DNA of 64,000 nucleotides from Prolixibacteraceae bacterium (GTDB taxonomy: Bacteria > Bacteroidota > Bacteroidia > Bacteroidales > Prolixibacteraceae). The stretch covers positions 3,455,501 through 3,519,500 of the forward strand of contig CP081303.1 of NCBI GenBank assembly GCA_019720755.1, read 5' to 3'. Each line of letters begins with the position of its first letter. The stretch's first letter is position 1. Shown here piece after piece: positions 16,512 through 26,332 of the stretch. Position numbers and translations under genes: made by a program. Below the pieces are notes generated by a model. That model ran no database searches, was not told where the DNA came from, and worked only from the letters and a program-made list of their open reading frames with translations.

Positions 16512-17843
16512 TTATAGAAGGTTACTAGCCATCTCAGCCAAAGCACTTCTTTCTCCTTTCACAAGATCTAAATGTGCGAACATCTCTTGTCCTTTCATCT
16601 TAGATGTTAGATAAGCCAAACCATTTGACTTTTGGTCTAAATATGGAGAGTCTATCTGGTGGATATCCCCTGTAAAAATAATCTTAGTTCCCTCTCCTGC
16701 ACGAGTAATGATGGTTTTCACTTCGTGAGGTGTCAAGTTTTGGGCTTCATCTACGATAAAGAAAGTGTTCGACAAGCTTCTACCTCTTATAAATGCCAAA
16801 GCTGTGATGATAAGACGTTCCTGTTTTTGCATTTCATCGATTTTAGCAAACTCTTGGCTATTGATATTAAAACTTCTCTTTATCACTGATAGATTGTCAA
16901 ATAAAGGTGCCATATAAGGAGCCACCTTCTCTTTTGCATCTCCAGGAAGGAAACCTAAATCTTTGTTACTAAGAGCAACAATTGGACGTGCTAGCATCAC
17001 CTGGTCATATATATAGTTCTGTTGTAATGCAGCTGCTAGAGCTAGTAGTGTCTTTCCTGTTCCTGCCTTGCCAGTTATAGAGATCAACTTTAAGTCAGGG
17101 TTTAAAAGTGCATCAAAACACATGGTTTGTTCTGCATTTCTTGGTTTGATACCGTAAGTTGTCACCTTATCTACCTTTTTGATGGTGTTGGTATGGGCTA
17201 CATATTTAGCGAGAACACTACTGTTTTGACTTCTGAGAATCAGATATTGATTGGGCATAAGCTTTTCAAGTCCACTCTCTTCCAATGGGATTTCGCCTCT
17301 TTCATAAAGCTCATTGATGATAGCCGTATTGTAATCATCAATTTTTTTAATTCCAAACAAAAGATCATCAACTTTTGGTACTTGATCGCTTTTATAATCT
17401 TCTGCCTCAAGGTGAAGTGATTTTGCCTTCATGCGAAGATTAACATCTTTTGTAACCAATGCTACTTTGCAATAATCACATGATGATTCATTCTGTTTTT
17501 TTATCCATAAAGCAATAGCGAGAATCTTATGATCAGGAATATTTTCAGAAAAAGAAGCCTTCATTTCATCACTGAAAGGCTTTCCTAGTTCTATTCGTAG
17601 TTTTCCTTTTCCTTCTCCAAGGCTTCGTCCAGAATTAAACAGTTCATCTCCTACAATACTATCGAGTTCTCTTACGAACTGTCTTGCTTGATAGTTAATA
17701 GGATCATTCCCTTTCTTAAATTTATCCAACTCCTCTAGCACCGTGATAGGAATAACCACATCATTGTTCTCGAAATGATGTATACAACGATGATCATGAA
17801 GTATTACGTTTGTGTCGAGAATAAAAATCTTTTTATTATCCAT
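16512..17843 (-). CDS. PIN domain / PhoH-like ATPase (PhoH2 type)
   Basis: 443 residues. The N-terminal PIN nuclease domain opens with FILDTNVILHD (Asp at 9) and keeps further acidic residues. The C-terminal PhoH ATPase domain has Walker A GKAGTGKT near residue 257 and Walker B FIVDEAQNLT near 363, followed by FTGDIHQID. The fused architecture matches PhoH2 proteins, which act as RNA helicase/RNase enzymes in the cytoplasm. Despite the name, a tie to phosphate starvation cannot be read from the sequence. It is a single gene, divergent from folC, with a 225-base intergenic region between them. Confidence 0.9.
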   Translation of the reverse strand: MDNKKIFILDTNVILHDHRCIHHFENNDVVIPITVLEELDKFKKGNDPINYQARQFVRELDSIVGDELFNSGRSLGEGKGKLRIELGKPFSDEMKASFSENIPDHKILAIALWIKKQNESSCDYCKVALVTKDVNLRMKAKSLHLEAEDYKSDQVPKVDDLLFGIKKIDDYNTAIINELYERGEIPLEESGLEKLMPNQYLILRSQNSSVLAKYVAHTNTIKKVDKVTTYGIKPRNAEQTMCFDALLNPDLKLISITGKAGTGKTLLALAAALQQNYIYDQVMLARPIVALSNKDLGFLPGDAKEKVAPYMAPLFDNLSVIKRSFNINSQEFAKIDEMQKQERLIITALAFIRGRSLSNTFFIVDEAQNLTPHEVKTIITRAGEGTKIIFTGDIHQIDSPYLDQKSNGLAYLTSKMKGQEMFAHLDLVKGERSALAEMASNLL

Positions 17844-18068
17844 ACTGCTTTAATTTAGTGAGTTACTATTTTATGCAGAAAAGTGGAGGTGAAAAAGTAG
17901 GTAAACCATGACAAAACTTCTCAATATCGTAAAAACAAATAAGAATTCATCCTTTGATTCTTTCTTTTTATTTGCCACTTTGTAAATGCCGTTTCTATAT
18001 TGTTTCTAACAATTAAGAGGCTGGGTTGTTTCTATATATTTAAGATAATTTAGTTAAAAAAATATCAT

Positions 18069-19358
18069 ATGGGAGATTATCAAACCACTTTAGAATATCT
18101 ATATGAGCAGCTACCTTTCTTTCAAAGACAAGGAGCTAGTGCATATAAACACGATTTGGCAGTGACACTAAGTTTAGATGAAATATATAATCATCCTCAT
18201 GCAAACTATCGTACCATTCATGTTGCAGGAACTAATGGAAAGGGGAGTGTTTCGAACATGATTGCGTCGATTCTTCATCAAGCAGGTTATAAGGTAGGGT
18301 TGTATACATCTCCTCATCTGAAAGATTTTCGCGAGCGTATTCGTGTGAATGGTGAGATGATTTCAGAAGAGAGTGTTGTCGATTTTGTAGAACACTATAA
18401 GATGATATCTCCTGAGATCACTCCATCCTTCTTTGAGATCACCGTCGCCATGGCTTTTGACTATTTTGATAAACAGAATGTTGATATTGCAGTGGTTGAG
18501 GTCGGTATGGGAGGACGCCTAGACAGTACTAATATTATTCATCCTGATCTTTCTGTTATAACCAATATCGGTCTAGATCACACCCAATTCCTTGGGGATA
18601 CTTTACCACAAGTAGCGAAAGAGAAAGCTGGGATTATTAAGAACGGTGTACCTGTGATCATTGGGAAATCACAGAAGGAGTGTCTGGATGTGTTTAGTGA
18701 ACATGCACAAGAGTTGAATGCTTCATTTACTTTAGCTGACCAGGTTTATCATGTCGAGTCGCATGAGTTAGTAGAAGATCGACGAATCATTCAACTTAAA
18801 AAAGGGAATGGTTTTGTATATCCCAATTTGTCGGTTTCTCTTCAAGGTAGGTACCAAGTGGAAAACGTAGTAACAGTGGTGGCTGTCTTTGAAAAGTTGA
18901 TTACTATGGGATACAAACTAACGGAGTCTGATCTATACAACGGCTTGCGAAATATTCAAGAAAATACTGGCTTAAAAGGTCGTTGGCAAAAGATTGCCAA
19001 GAAACCACTAGTGGTATGCGATACAGGTCATAATGTAGATGGTATTGCACAGGTAGTTCACCAAATTGAGGAGACAAAATACGAAGCCCTACATATGGTT
19101 CTTGGAATGGTTTCTGATAAAGATGTTAGAGGAGTGTTAAAGCTTTTACCTAAAGAGGCAACCTACTATTTCTGTTCGCCAGATATTCCACGTGCGATGG
19201 AGGCTGAAGTCCTTCAAGAGAAGGCAAAAGAGTTCGGATTGACAGGAAGTTGTTATGACAGTGTAAAAGAGGCTTTAAAAGTCGCGTGGGAGCGTGCAGA
19301 TGACAAAGATATGGTATTTGTTGGTGGAAGTACTTTTGTTGTTGCAGAGGTTGTTTAA
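18069..19358 (+). CDS. folC: Folylpolyglutamate / dihydrofolate synthase
   Basis: 429 residues. Mur-ligase-type fold with the P-loop HVAGTNGKGSVSNMIA near residues 51-66 and the typical YTSPHLKDFRERIRVNG shortly after. It adds glutamate to dihydropteroate and/or tetrahydrofolate. Other folate genes in this window are pabA, pabB and pabC, but they are over 37 kb away. Start at the first ATG gives the normal family length. The gene ends against a bidirectional hairpin shared with the convergent FUSC gene. Confidence 0.94.
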   Translation: MGDYQTTLEYLYEQLPFFQRQGASAYKHDLAVTLSLDEIYNHPHANYRTIHVAGTNGKGSVSNMIASILHQAGYKVGLYTSPHLKDFRERIRVNGEMISEESVVDFVEHYKMISPEITPSFFEITVAMAFDYFDKQNVDIAVVEVGMGGRLDSTNIIHPDLSVITNIGLDHTQFLGDTLPQVAKEKAGIIKNGVPVIIGKSQKECLDVFSEHAQELNASFTLADQVYHVESHELVEDRRIIQLKKGNGFVYPNLSVSLQGRYQVENVVTVVAVFEKLITMGYKLTESDLYNGLRNIQENTGLKGRWQKIAKKPLVVCDTGHNVDGIAQVVHQIEETKYEALHMVLGMVSDKDVRGVLKLLPKEATYYFCSPDIPRAMEAEVLQEKAKEFGLTGSCYDSVKEALKVAWERADDKDMVFVGGSTFVVAEVV

Positions 19359-19384
19359 ATAAAAAATATCGATTTTATTTATAT

Positions 19385-19425
19385 AGAAGGGATAAAGATG
19401 AATTCTTTATCCCTTCTATTTTTTA
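19385..19425. terminator. Bidirectional terminator between folC and FUSC gene
   Basis: AGAAGGGATAAAG (19385-19397) pairs with CTTTATCCCTTCT (19405-19417), followed by a T-rich run that overlaps the last codons of the convergent gene. Confidence 0.8.
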
Positions 19426-21552
19426 TCGCTTGTAGTTTTGTATCACAAAAAGTATCTGATATAGAACCTCTGCGATATTGTACAGTATGACTAGTTTTTG
19501 TCGTTTAGAACCCTTCTCACAGACTTCAATGGCCGTTGTTAGCTCGTCTAAAAATGATTTAAACTCAATAACAGGAATCTCATCTACTTGGTCTAGATTG
19601 ATTCTACTTATTTTATCTAGTTCCTCTCCAATACGAAGATATGCCCACGACTCTTGTTCTGAAAAGTGAGTCGGTGTGTGGCGATGGGAACCAAAAGCGG
19701 AAAGATAAGAGATCAATGCATGATTTAGGTATGTTAGATGGAATGCTGCTTCTTGCTTCCTTTTACTAGATTTTGGTTCTAGTTTCATCCCTTGCCATGC
19801 TTGGGTTAAAGAGTTGTCTGCAATGTGTGCTCTTTGTCTCGCTTTAGCATAAGAGGTCTCATTTAGTTCACACATATGGTAGGCTTTCAATATCGCTTTA
19901 TAGTACAAATTATTTCTTCTGAGTGCAGTGGACAAAAGAATTGGTAGTTTGTCTTTTTGCCAATCAGGCCATAAGAATCGAACAGATAAGATTGCTAATG
20001 TCGCACCGATTAAAGTATCCAATATTCTTGCTCCCATCATTTCAACTCCCATTCCTGATATGAGGTTAAATGCCGAGATAACAAAGATTGTAATGAAGAT
20101 AACGGAACGAGAATATCGACGTTTCAGCCATAGAAAGAAGGCAAAATTTGCGACTAATAAGGTTAATATTTGTCCTGGTAATGTTGGCATCAATTGCGAT
20201 ATAATAACCCCTGTTACAACTCCCGAGAGCGTTCCGAAGATACGCTGAAACAGTCTTTGTTTGGTTTCACTATAACTTGGTTGACAAACAAATAAACTAG
20301 TCAGAATAATCCATTCTCCCTTTTGAATATGAAATACAGTTGTCAGGATGTACCCTAACAGAAAGCAGGATGAAAGACGAATTGCATATCTCAATCTTGC
20401 ATTACGAAAGTTTAGTTGTGATCGTATTTTCTGTTTCACATCCACATGCTTCTTGTAGAAGTTTGGAAGTACAATAATATCTTTGTTATACTCGATATTT
20501 TTTAATGCCAAATGAGATTGGATCAAGCTATGAATAAGCAGTGATAGTGGATGGTCATGAAATTGTGGATGTTTGCGTCTTTGGTCTTTTAGTACCCCTA
20601 TGACCCACTCAAGAGAGGAAGGATGGTGATATGCATCGCCACTTAAAAGACTTTTAGACATATTACGACATGCTTTAGAAAGCAGGTGAAGCATCTGTCC
20701 AATACCTTGTAATAGTGGACCATTATTGGGTTCATTGATAAGGGTCGTATATTGCTCATGGGTTGCAGTTGCTCTTTCGTGAAGTGTTTGTAATAGAACA
20801 AAACGATGGAGATATGGCTTTAATTTCTCTTTATTATCAATTGAGTTTGTATAACTTTGAAGTACATTTTTACATCTCTCTAATGCAATTACGACCAAGA
20901 TATTTTGCTGAGCTAAGCTATTCATCTTTTTCTCGATGTTGATCTCTTCACCAGGAAAAAGCGAAGATTTCATCTGCATATACTTAGATAGTGCCATGTA
21001 GCCACGAGATAGTTGCTCCTCAAGCAATCTGTAGGGATGAATTAAAAGAAGTAGCCATGAAATTAACCCATATGTTAACGCGCCAGTACATAGCAATACT
21101 GGTTGTAGATACCAGGAGCTACTAAGGCTTGATCCCAACATGGCATAGATCCCAATAAGAATGGCACCAAAAGTGATCCCCCTAAAACGTTCGTCGATAC
21201 CACCAATAATAATAAAGATAATGGTTGAACTAACCATCCCTATTGCAAAGAATACAGGATAAGGCCTAAGTAGTTCCACGGAAGCGGTCGCGATGAAAAA
21301 GCATACTATCGTGATTCCCAAAGAGGTGATACGACCTTTAGGATGATCATCGGTTTCTGCCAATGCACCTGCGATAACTCCTAAACTAAGAGTTACACCT
21401 ACAAAGGATTTTCCTATAAGGATAAACGGTAGTGCAATGAAAACCATTGCTAACGTTACTTTTAACGCAAGTAGACGGTCTGGATAGAGCCAAAATGTCT
21501 CTTTTAGCCATTTTCTAATAGGGGTTAATTTTTTCTTTAATCCTGTTCCCAT
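19423..21552 (-). CDS. FUSC family inner membrane protein
   Basis: 709 residues with two blocks of membrane segments, one near 28-180 and a second near 390-530, each followed by a soluble region. This duplicated arrangement is that of the YccS/YhfK-like FUSC proteins related to aromatic acid exporters. The second block contains the family-like IFGTLSGVVTGVII and RILDTLIGATLAIL segments. The role in Bacteroidota is unknown; export of aromatic or fusaric-acid-like compounds is the usual guess from the family. It stands alone on the minus strand. Confidence 0.85.
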   Translation of the reverse strand: MGTGLKKKLTPIRKWLKETFWLYPDRLLALKVTLAMVFIALPFILIGKSFVGVTLSLGVIAGALAETDDHPKGRITSLGITIVCFFIATASVELLRPYPVFFAIGMVSSTIIFIIIGGIDERFRGITFGAILIGIYAMLGSSLSSSWYLQPVLLCTGALTYGLISWLLLLIHPYRLLEEQLSRGYMALSKYMQMKSSLFPGEEINIEKKMNSLAQQNILVVIALERCKNVLQSYTNSIDNKEKLKPYLHRFVLLQTLHERATATHEQYTTLINEPNNGPLLQGIGQMLHLLSKACRNMSKSLLSGDAYHHPSSLEWVIGVLKDQRRKHPQFHDHPLSLLIHSLIQSHLALKNIEYNKDIIVLPNFYKKHVDVKQKIRSQLNFRNARLRYAIRLSSCFLLGYILTTVFHIQKGEWIILTSLFVCQPSYSETKQRLFQRIFGTLSGVVTGVIISQLMPTLPGQILTLLVANFAFFLWLKRRYSRSVIFITIFVISAFNLISGMGVEMMGARILDTLIGATLAILSVRFLWPDWQKDKLPILLSTALRRNNLYYKAILKAYHMCELNETSYAKARQRAHIADNSLTQAWQGMKLEPKSSKRKQEAAFHLTYLNHALISYLSAFGSHRHTPTHFSEQESWAYLRIGEELDKISRINLDQVDEIPVIEFKSFLDELTTAIEVCEKGSKRQKLVILYNIAEVLYQILFVIQNYKR

Positions 21553-21674
21553 ATTTGTTATAACGATCTTCAGTGGAATTATGTTTTTGTTGGATAGTTT
21601 TTCTCCCCTTCAAAAGAGAAATATCCTTGAAGATATATTGTAGAGTCTTTCTAATGAAAGACTCCACGATATAT

Positions 21675-23618
21675 TTATACTAAGTAACCGTAGTCAGCGC
21701 TATATCTAAGCATTTGCTCAGCAAAGTTTTCTGTGTAGTCAATGGAGATATCAACGATTTCACCCTTTTCTTCAACTGCTGTAAGTTTTGGATTCAAAAA
21801 TCCAGAGTATGGAGGGATATTTAGTTTTTTATATCTCTCTAGCACTTCTTGATGTAATTCGGAATCTATCTTCACTCCATAGCACTCTACCAATTCTTTT
21901 CCCGCTTCATAATCCCCTTCAGATTTAATTCGCTGCACCTCTTTTAGTAGGGTTCCAAAAAGTTCTCTTAATGCATCATAGTCTTGAATAACAAAGTAGG
22001 TTTTACCCTCTTTTGTCTTTCTTGTGATAATATTTAGATCTTTTCCTTTCTCGTAAGCCCACTTCGCAATAAGTTGTCTATTCCTCATGTGAGACTCTTC
22101 AATATCTTTTCCAAGTTCAATACGAACTAATTGTGTTAAAAGTCCGTTTCTGATATATCCATCATACTCTGTCTTTCCAACTTCGATAGAGGGGATCAAG
22201 CCTAGAGATACTAGTTTTGGATCCATAATATAGTATAGAGCAAAAAGGTCAGCACGTGCCTCTTCTAACGTGGAGTGATAATTCTTTAGTGAATCAACAG
22301 GTACTCCATCAAGCATCTTTCCTGAACCATGTCCCAAACACTCATGTAGATCCGTATGTAAGTTGCTTCCAAGGTAACCATAGCGCTCTGCATTTGCTAT
22401 CTCTTCTTCAGAATATGCAAATTCATTTAAGAAACCAGAGCCTTTGGATGCTTTATCATAAGCGGAAGTGATATTTTCGATAGTAACAGATTTTGAACCA
22501 TATGACTCTCGAATCCATTCCGCATTTGGTAGGTTAATACCAATAGGGGTTGCTGGGTAACAATCGCCACCTAGCATCGCAACATGAATTACCTTCGCTG
22601 ATACACCATTCACCTCTGCCTTTTTGTGTTTGGCTTCTGTAGGAGAATTGTCTTCGAACCATTGTGCATTGTTGCTGATAATTTGAGTCCTCTTGGTTGC
22701 TTCGTGGTCTGTATATTGTACAACAGATTCCCAACTAGCTTTCATTCCAAGTGCATCTCCATACACTTCAATAAAACCATTGATAAAATCAACCTCTCCA
22801 GAAAGTTCTTTCACCCATTCAATATTATATAAATCAAAAAGATGAAGGTCTCCCGTCTTATAATAGTCTATTAATAGAGAGATACATTTCTCTTGTTGTT
22901 GGTTCTCACAAACATTTTTAGCCTTATCTAGCCAATATATGATATTCTGTATGGCCTCTCCGTATTTACCGTTCAACCTCCATACCTCTTCTTGGATCGT
23001 TCCATTCTCGTCTTTTGTAAGACGGCTATTAAGTCCTCTAGATGGTTGTTCTCTCTCTTCTTTATCAGCTATCTCAGAATAAAAAGTCTCCGCTTCTTTT
23101 TGACTAACGTGGTGATAGTAGTTGTTCGCAGAGGTTTTTATTAGATCGACAGATGAATCTAATGATACTCTTTTGGCTTTATAAGTAGTGTCAAAGAGAA
23201 GATTGTTTAATAATACCTTTTCTTTTTGATTAAGATCGATATTTGCTCCCACACATAAACTGTTCCACTCTTCTTGAGTAATATGAGTTGTAAACTTATC
23301 CATGGAGTAGTGGTGGTGAATACCATTTGCAAACCAAATTCGTTTTACAAAGGTGGTAAAACGTTCCCACAACACATTTGAGACATGCTCTTTCTGACCA
23401 GATTTATATATTTTTTCTAGTATAGATCTTAAAAGAAGGTTCTCGCTTCCATTCTGATCCCATAAGATATCTCTTCCACATAGGGCCGCTTGTGATAGGA
23501 AGTATATATAGGTCTTCTGCTGAAGGTCTAATTGATTAAAATTCTCTAACTTATATCGAAGGATCTTTGTATCTGCAAACTTCTCTATATAGTATTTGAA
23601 ATTATCAGTGGTTTCCAT
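21675..23618 (-). CDS. Dipeptidyl peptidase III (M49 zinc peptidase)
   Basis: 647 residues without a signal peptide, so probably cytoplasmic. The M49 zinc motif HECLGH is at residues 425-430 and the second zinc ligand motif EEARAD follows about 45 residues later, both in the spacing of dipeptidyl peptidase III. The enzyme removes dipeptides from the N terminus of short peptides. The LytTR regulator gene ends only six bases upstream on the same strand, so they are likely co-transcribed. All key residues are present. Confidence 0.93.
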   Translation of the reverse strand: METTDNFKYYIEKFADTKILRYKLENFNQLDLQQKTYIYFLSQAALCGRDILWDQNGSENLLLRSILEKIYKSGQKEHVSNVLWERFTTFVKRIWFANGIHHHYSMDKFTTHITQEEWNSLCVGANIDLNQKEKVLLNNLLFDTTYKAKRVSLDSSVDLIKTSANNYYHHVSQKEAETFYSEIADKEEREQPSRGLNSRLTKDENGTIQEEVWRLNGKYGEAIQNIIYWLDKAKNVCENQQQEKCISLLIDYYKTGDLHLFDLYNIEWVKELSGEVDFINGFIEVYGDALGMKASWESVVQYTDHEATKRTQIISNNAQWFEDNSPTEAKHKKAEVNGVSAKVIHVAMLGGDCYPATPIGINLPNAEWIRESYGSKSVTIENITSAYDKASKGSGFLNEFAYSEEEIANAERYGYLGSNLHTDLHECLGHGSGKMLDGVPVDSLKNYHSTLEEARADLFALYYIMDPKLVSLGLIPSIEVGKTEYDGYIRNGLLTQLVRIELGKDIEESHMRNRQLIAKWAYEKGKDLNIITRKTKEGKTYFVIQDYDALRELFGTLLKEVQRIKSEGDYEAGKELVECYGVKIDSELHQEVLERYKKLNIPPYSGFLNPKLTAVEEKGEIVDISIDYTENFAEQMLRYSADYGYLV

Positions 23619-23624
23619 ATAATG

Positions 23625-24329
23625 CTATTTTTTATTTAGAACAGGGAGAAATGTTAATAGCTCCTCTTTCTTAGTCGTAGTTCTTTCTAATCTCTGTTTG
23701 TCTGATTCAAACTCAAGAATATTCCCACGAATTCTTTTGATGTTACTGATATTGGCAATAATTGATCGCTGTACCTTATAAAATTGTTCTTTAGGTAATG
23801 ATTCATTGACCGATTTTAATGTTGCATGTACCATGTGACATCCCGTTTTTGTATAGAAACGGACATAGTTCTCTTCCGATTCAATAAATAGAATTTCGCT
23901 GTATGCTAGGTTTATATGGGTGTTGTTCGATTTGATTAATATCTTATCCGAAATAGGGGATTTGTCTCTAATTTGTATTGCTTTTTCTACTCGATTCACC
24001 GCTTTAAGCAGTCGTTGTAACGGAATCGGTTTAAGTAGATAATCAATACATTCATGATCAAAGGCTTCGGGACCATAATTCTCTTTAGAAGAGATCATAA
24101 TTACTGGAGGTTTTTCATCTAATGATTCTAAAATATCAATGCCAGACATCTCTGGTAATTCAATGTCTAGAATAATAAAATCAATCTCTTCTCTTTTTTT
24201 ATTCCAAACATTAATGCCCTCAATGCCATCGGTCGCTTGAAATAAATAGTTAATCCGACTATCTTTCTTTAATAGTCTAGATAAAGTACTTTGAACTAGG
24301 GGATCGTCATCAATTATTAAACAGTTCAT
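23625..24329 (-). CDS. LytTR family response regulator (no kinase alongside)
   Basis: 234 residues. Receiver domain with the acidic pocket DDD at 7-9, phosphorylation site Asp55 in FIILDIELPEMSG and the conserved Lys near 105. The C-terminal LytTR DNA-binding domain (about 135-230) has LFIESEENYVRFYT and QFYKVQRSIIANISNIKRI. In Bacteroidota such regulators normally pair with a histidine kinase of the LytS type, but none is encoded next to it. It sits between the methylase gene (29 bases) and DPP III (6 bases), suggesting one leftward transcript. Confidence 0.92.
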   Translation of the reverse strand: MNCLIIDDDPLVQSTLSRLLKKDSRINYLFQATDGIEGINVWNKKREEIDFIILDIELPEMSGIDILESLDEKPPVIMISSKENYGPEAFDHECIDYLLKPIPLQRLLKAVNRVEKAIQIRDKSPISDKILIKSNNTHINLAYSEILFIESEENYVRFYTKTGCHMVHATLKSVNESLPKEQFYKVQRSIIANISNIKRIRGNILEFESDKQRLERTTTKKEELLTFLPVLNKK

Positions 24330-24358
24330 ACTAGATTGAGTTTAGTGTATCGTTAATT

Positions 24359-25027
24359 TTACTTATGCTCCTCTTCCCAATTTTGGATAATGCGGTCAGA
24401 TGCTTTGATCGAACGTTTCAGCCATTCGAACTTGATCTCATGTTTCTCCTCTTCAGTGAGTTGCCAAGGAATAGATTCTTTTCGTATTCTAGTGGCAAGA
24501 TCTTGCATGACCAATGAGGCACATACTGAGATATTAAAACTTTCGGTAAAACCAAACATCGGGACTTTTATAAATTCATCCGCTTCTTCTCTTACAATGT
24601 CTGAAATTCCCGTAAGTTCTGTTCCAAAAACAAGTGCAGTCTTCCCTTTAGAAAGATCAAAGTCTTGTAAAAAAACATCTCTCTCGTGTGGTGTAGTTGC
24701 CACGATACGATACCCTTGTTCTTTAAGGTTCTTAAGTGCTGTGCGGGTGTTATTCTCTTGTTCGTTATATTTGTGTATGTCTAGCCATTTACTAGATCCC
24801 ATTGCAATCTCTTGGTGCACATTAAATTCGTTGTTGTTTTCAATAATATGTACATCTTGTATACCAAAACAGTCACATGATCGAAGTACTGCACTCGCAT
24901 TTTGTGCTTGAAAGATATTTTCAAGAACGACGGTTAAATAACGAGTTCTATTCTCTATGACACGGTCAAATAGAGAGGTTCGTGCTTCAGTAGCAAAGGA
25001 CTCGAGGTGTTGTATGATCTCTTTCAT
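24359..25027 (-). CDS. SpoU/TrmH family RNA 2'-O-methyltransferase
   Basis: 222 residues from ATG 25027. A longer frame to 25111 exists, but its first codons lie inside the terminator of the HU gene and homologues begin with the LxxLESFxTEAR-like segment found just after 25027. SPOUT fold signatures: NASAVLRSCDCFGIQDVHIIE, then FGTELTGIS and the knot-forming SFNISVCASLVMQDL. Members of this group methylate ribose of tRNA guanosine 18 using S-adenosylmethionine. It is likely TrmH, but related enzymes act on rRNA. Confidence 0.88.
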   Translation of the reverse strand: MKEIIQHLESFATEARTSLFDRVIENRTRYLTVVLENIFQAQNASAVLRSCDCFGIQDVHIIENNNEFNVHQEIAMGSSKWLDIHKYNEQENNTRTALKNLKEQGYRIVATTPHERDVFLQDFDLSKGKTALVFGTELTGISDIVREEADEFIKVPMFGFTESFNISVCASLVMQDLATRIRKESIPWQLTEEEKHEIKFEWLKRSIKASDRIIQNWEEEHK

Positions 25028-25089
25028 ATGCAATAGTTTTCTTGAGGTTTCATCCTTGACGTATGATTCCTTTCTGATAGGGTACAAAT

Positions 25090-25122
25090 ATAAAAATAAA
25101 AAAGGGAGCATTTCTGCTCCCT
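25090..25122 (-). terminator. Terminator of the HU gene
   Basis: On the minus strand GGGAGCA pairs with TGCTCCC around GAAA-like loop bases and is followed by a T-rich run. Confidence 0.85.
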
Positions 25123-25148
25123 AATCCAATACTCAAGAAAATATCTTA

Positions 25149-25421
25149 TTAGTTGATTTTATTACCAAAGTCTTGTCCTGCTTTAAATCGAACAATTCTT
25201 TTTGCTTCTACTTTTACAGGTTTTCCTGTAGCAGGATTTCTAACCTCGCGTGCTTCTCTATCAATTGTATAAAAAGATCCAAAACCAGCAATGATTAAAC
25301 GATCTTCATTTTTCAATGTCTCCATTGTTGCATTAAGGAAAGTTTCAACAGTCTTCTTTGTGTCCTTAATTGTCATTCCAGTTTCTTCAGAAACTTTTTT
25401 TATTAATTCTGTTTTGTTCAT
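25149..25421 (-). CDS. HU family DNA-binding protein
   Basis: 90 residues, the normal HU size. Basic, with the hallmark arm region GFGSFYTIDREAREVRNPATGKPV and the ending VRFKAGQDF. HU dimers bend and compact DNA. Monocistronic, with a strong terminator and a 500-base AT-rich region upstream that contains no other gene. Whether it is the main HU or a variant cannot be told. Confidence 0.95.
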   Translation of the reverse strand: MNKTELIKKVSEETGMTIKDTKKTVETFLNATMETLKNEDRLIIAGFGSFYTIDREAREVRNPATGKPVKVEAKRIVRFKAGQDFGNKIN

Positions 25422-25919
25422 GGTTATGTATATTAAAATGGTTAAGATACAAGTTCTATTTAATTTTCATAGACTCTGTGTCTATACTCTATTTAATTCA
25501 AATTATTTTTGTTTTTAGACTCTAAAACTCTTTATAATAAAGGTTTAATGTCTTAAAATTCACAAAATATTTTAACATATAAAAGAAAACTGCTGATTTT
25601 GAGCTCTTTTTCTACTATAAAAACTAATTTCTTACATAAATGTTCATTAGTTTGCATAAAAAACCTCTTTTTTACCAATAAATGGGCTTTATGTCTATTT
25701 TCTTATTGTCTTAAACCTATATTTAGTTCAATTTAGTGATCAATAATAGTAGGATTCTCTTTATCGATCACTTTTTACTCAAAAAAAATAATTTTTTTTT
25801 ATTGTTGAATTGTATTGAAAACCAAATGTTAGGAAATGTTTGGCTCAAAAAACAAGAAAAAAATATTTCAATATGTTTGCAGGTAATACAAAAAGTCCTA
25901 CTTTTGCTACCGCAATTAC
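25422..25919. other. Intergenic region between HU gene and tRNA cluster
   Basis: About 500 very AT-rich bases with no credible coding frame. It must hold the HU promoter (leftward) and the promoter of the tRNA cluster (rightward). I see no repeat or hairpin of note. Confidence 0.5.
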
Positions 25920-26004
25920 GGAGAGATGGCAGAGTGGTCGAATGCGGTGGTCTTGAAAACCATTGTACCGCGAGGTACCGGGGGTTCGAATCCCTCTCTC
26001 TCCG
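25920..26004 (+). tRNA. tRNA-Ser(TGA), copy 1
   Basis: Acceptor GGAGAGA pairs with TCTCTCC, discriminator G. Anticodon loop CTTGAAA gives TGA. Long variable arm and T-loop GGTTCGAATCC. Identical, by eye, to the copies at 26126 and 26240. Confidence 0.95.
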
Positions 26005-26010
26005 CAACAC

Positions 26011-26083
26011 ACGGGTGTAGCTCAGTTGGTAGAGCACTGGTCTCCAAAACCAGGTGTCGGGAGTTCGAGTCTCTCCTCCCGTG
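26011..26083 (+). tRNA. tRNA-Trp(CCA)
   Basis: 73 bases with anticodon CCA in the loop CTCCAAA, D-arm TAGCTCAGTTGGTAGAGCA and discriminator G. The acceptor stem has one T-T mismatch at pair six. Confidence 0.93.
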
Positions 26084-26102
26084 CGAGTTCTTAAAAATAT
26101 TG

Positions 26103-26237
26103 ATAATAATACCTCTTCAATTATTGGAGAGATGGCAGAGTGGTCGAATGCGGTGGTCTTGAAAACCATTGTACCGCGAGGTACCGGGGGTTCGAATCCC
26201 TCTCTCTCCGCTGTGAGATTAAAAGAGGTATTATTAT
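26103..26237. repeat. 15-bp inverted repeat around tRNA-Ser copy 2
   Basis: ATAATAATACCTCTT at 26103-26117 is matched perfectly by AAGAGGTATTATTAT at 26223-26237. It brackets the second tRNA-Ser copy with 8 and 12 bases to spare. Confidence 0.85.
26126..26210 (+). tRNA. tRNA-Ser(TGA), copy 2
   Basis: Same sequence as copy 1, anticodon TGA. Lies between the arms of a 15-bp inverted repeat. Confidence 0.95.
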
Positions 26238-26239
26238 AA

Positions 26240-26324
26240 GGAGAGATGGCAGAGTGGTCGAATGCGGTGGTCTTGAAAACCATTGTACCGCGAGGTACCG
26301 GGGGTTCGAATCCCTCTCTCTCCG
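26240..26324 (+). tRNA. tRNA-Ser(TGA), copy 3
   Basis: Third copy of the same sequence, starting 30 bases after copy 2. Confidence 0.95.
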
Positions 26325-26332
26325 CACCGTTT

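Noticed and set aside
25028-25111. Longer start for the TrmH-like methylase
   Set aside because: The upstream ATG is inside the HU terminator and the added residues are hydrophobic and unlike the family.
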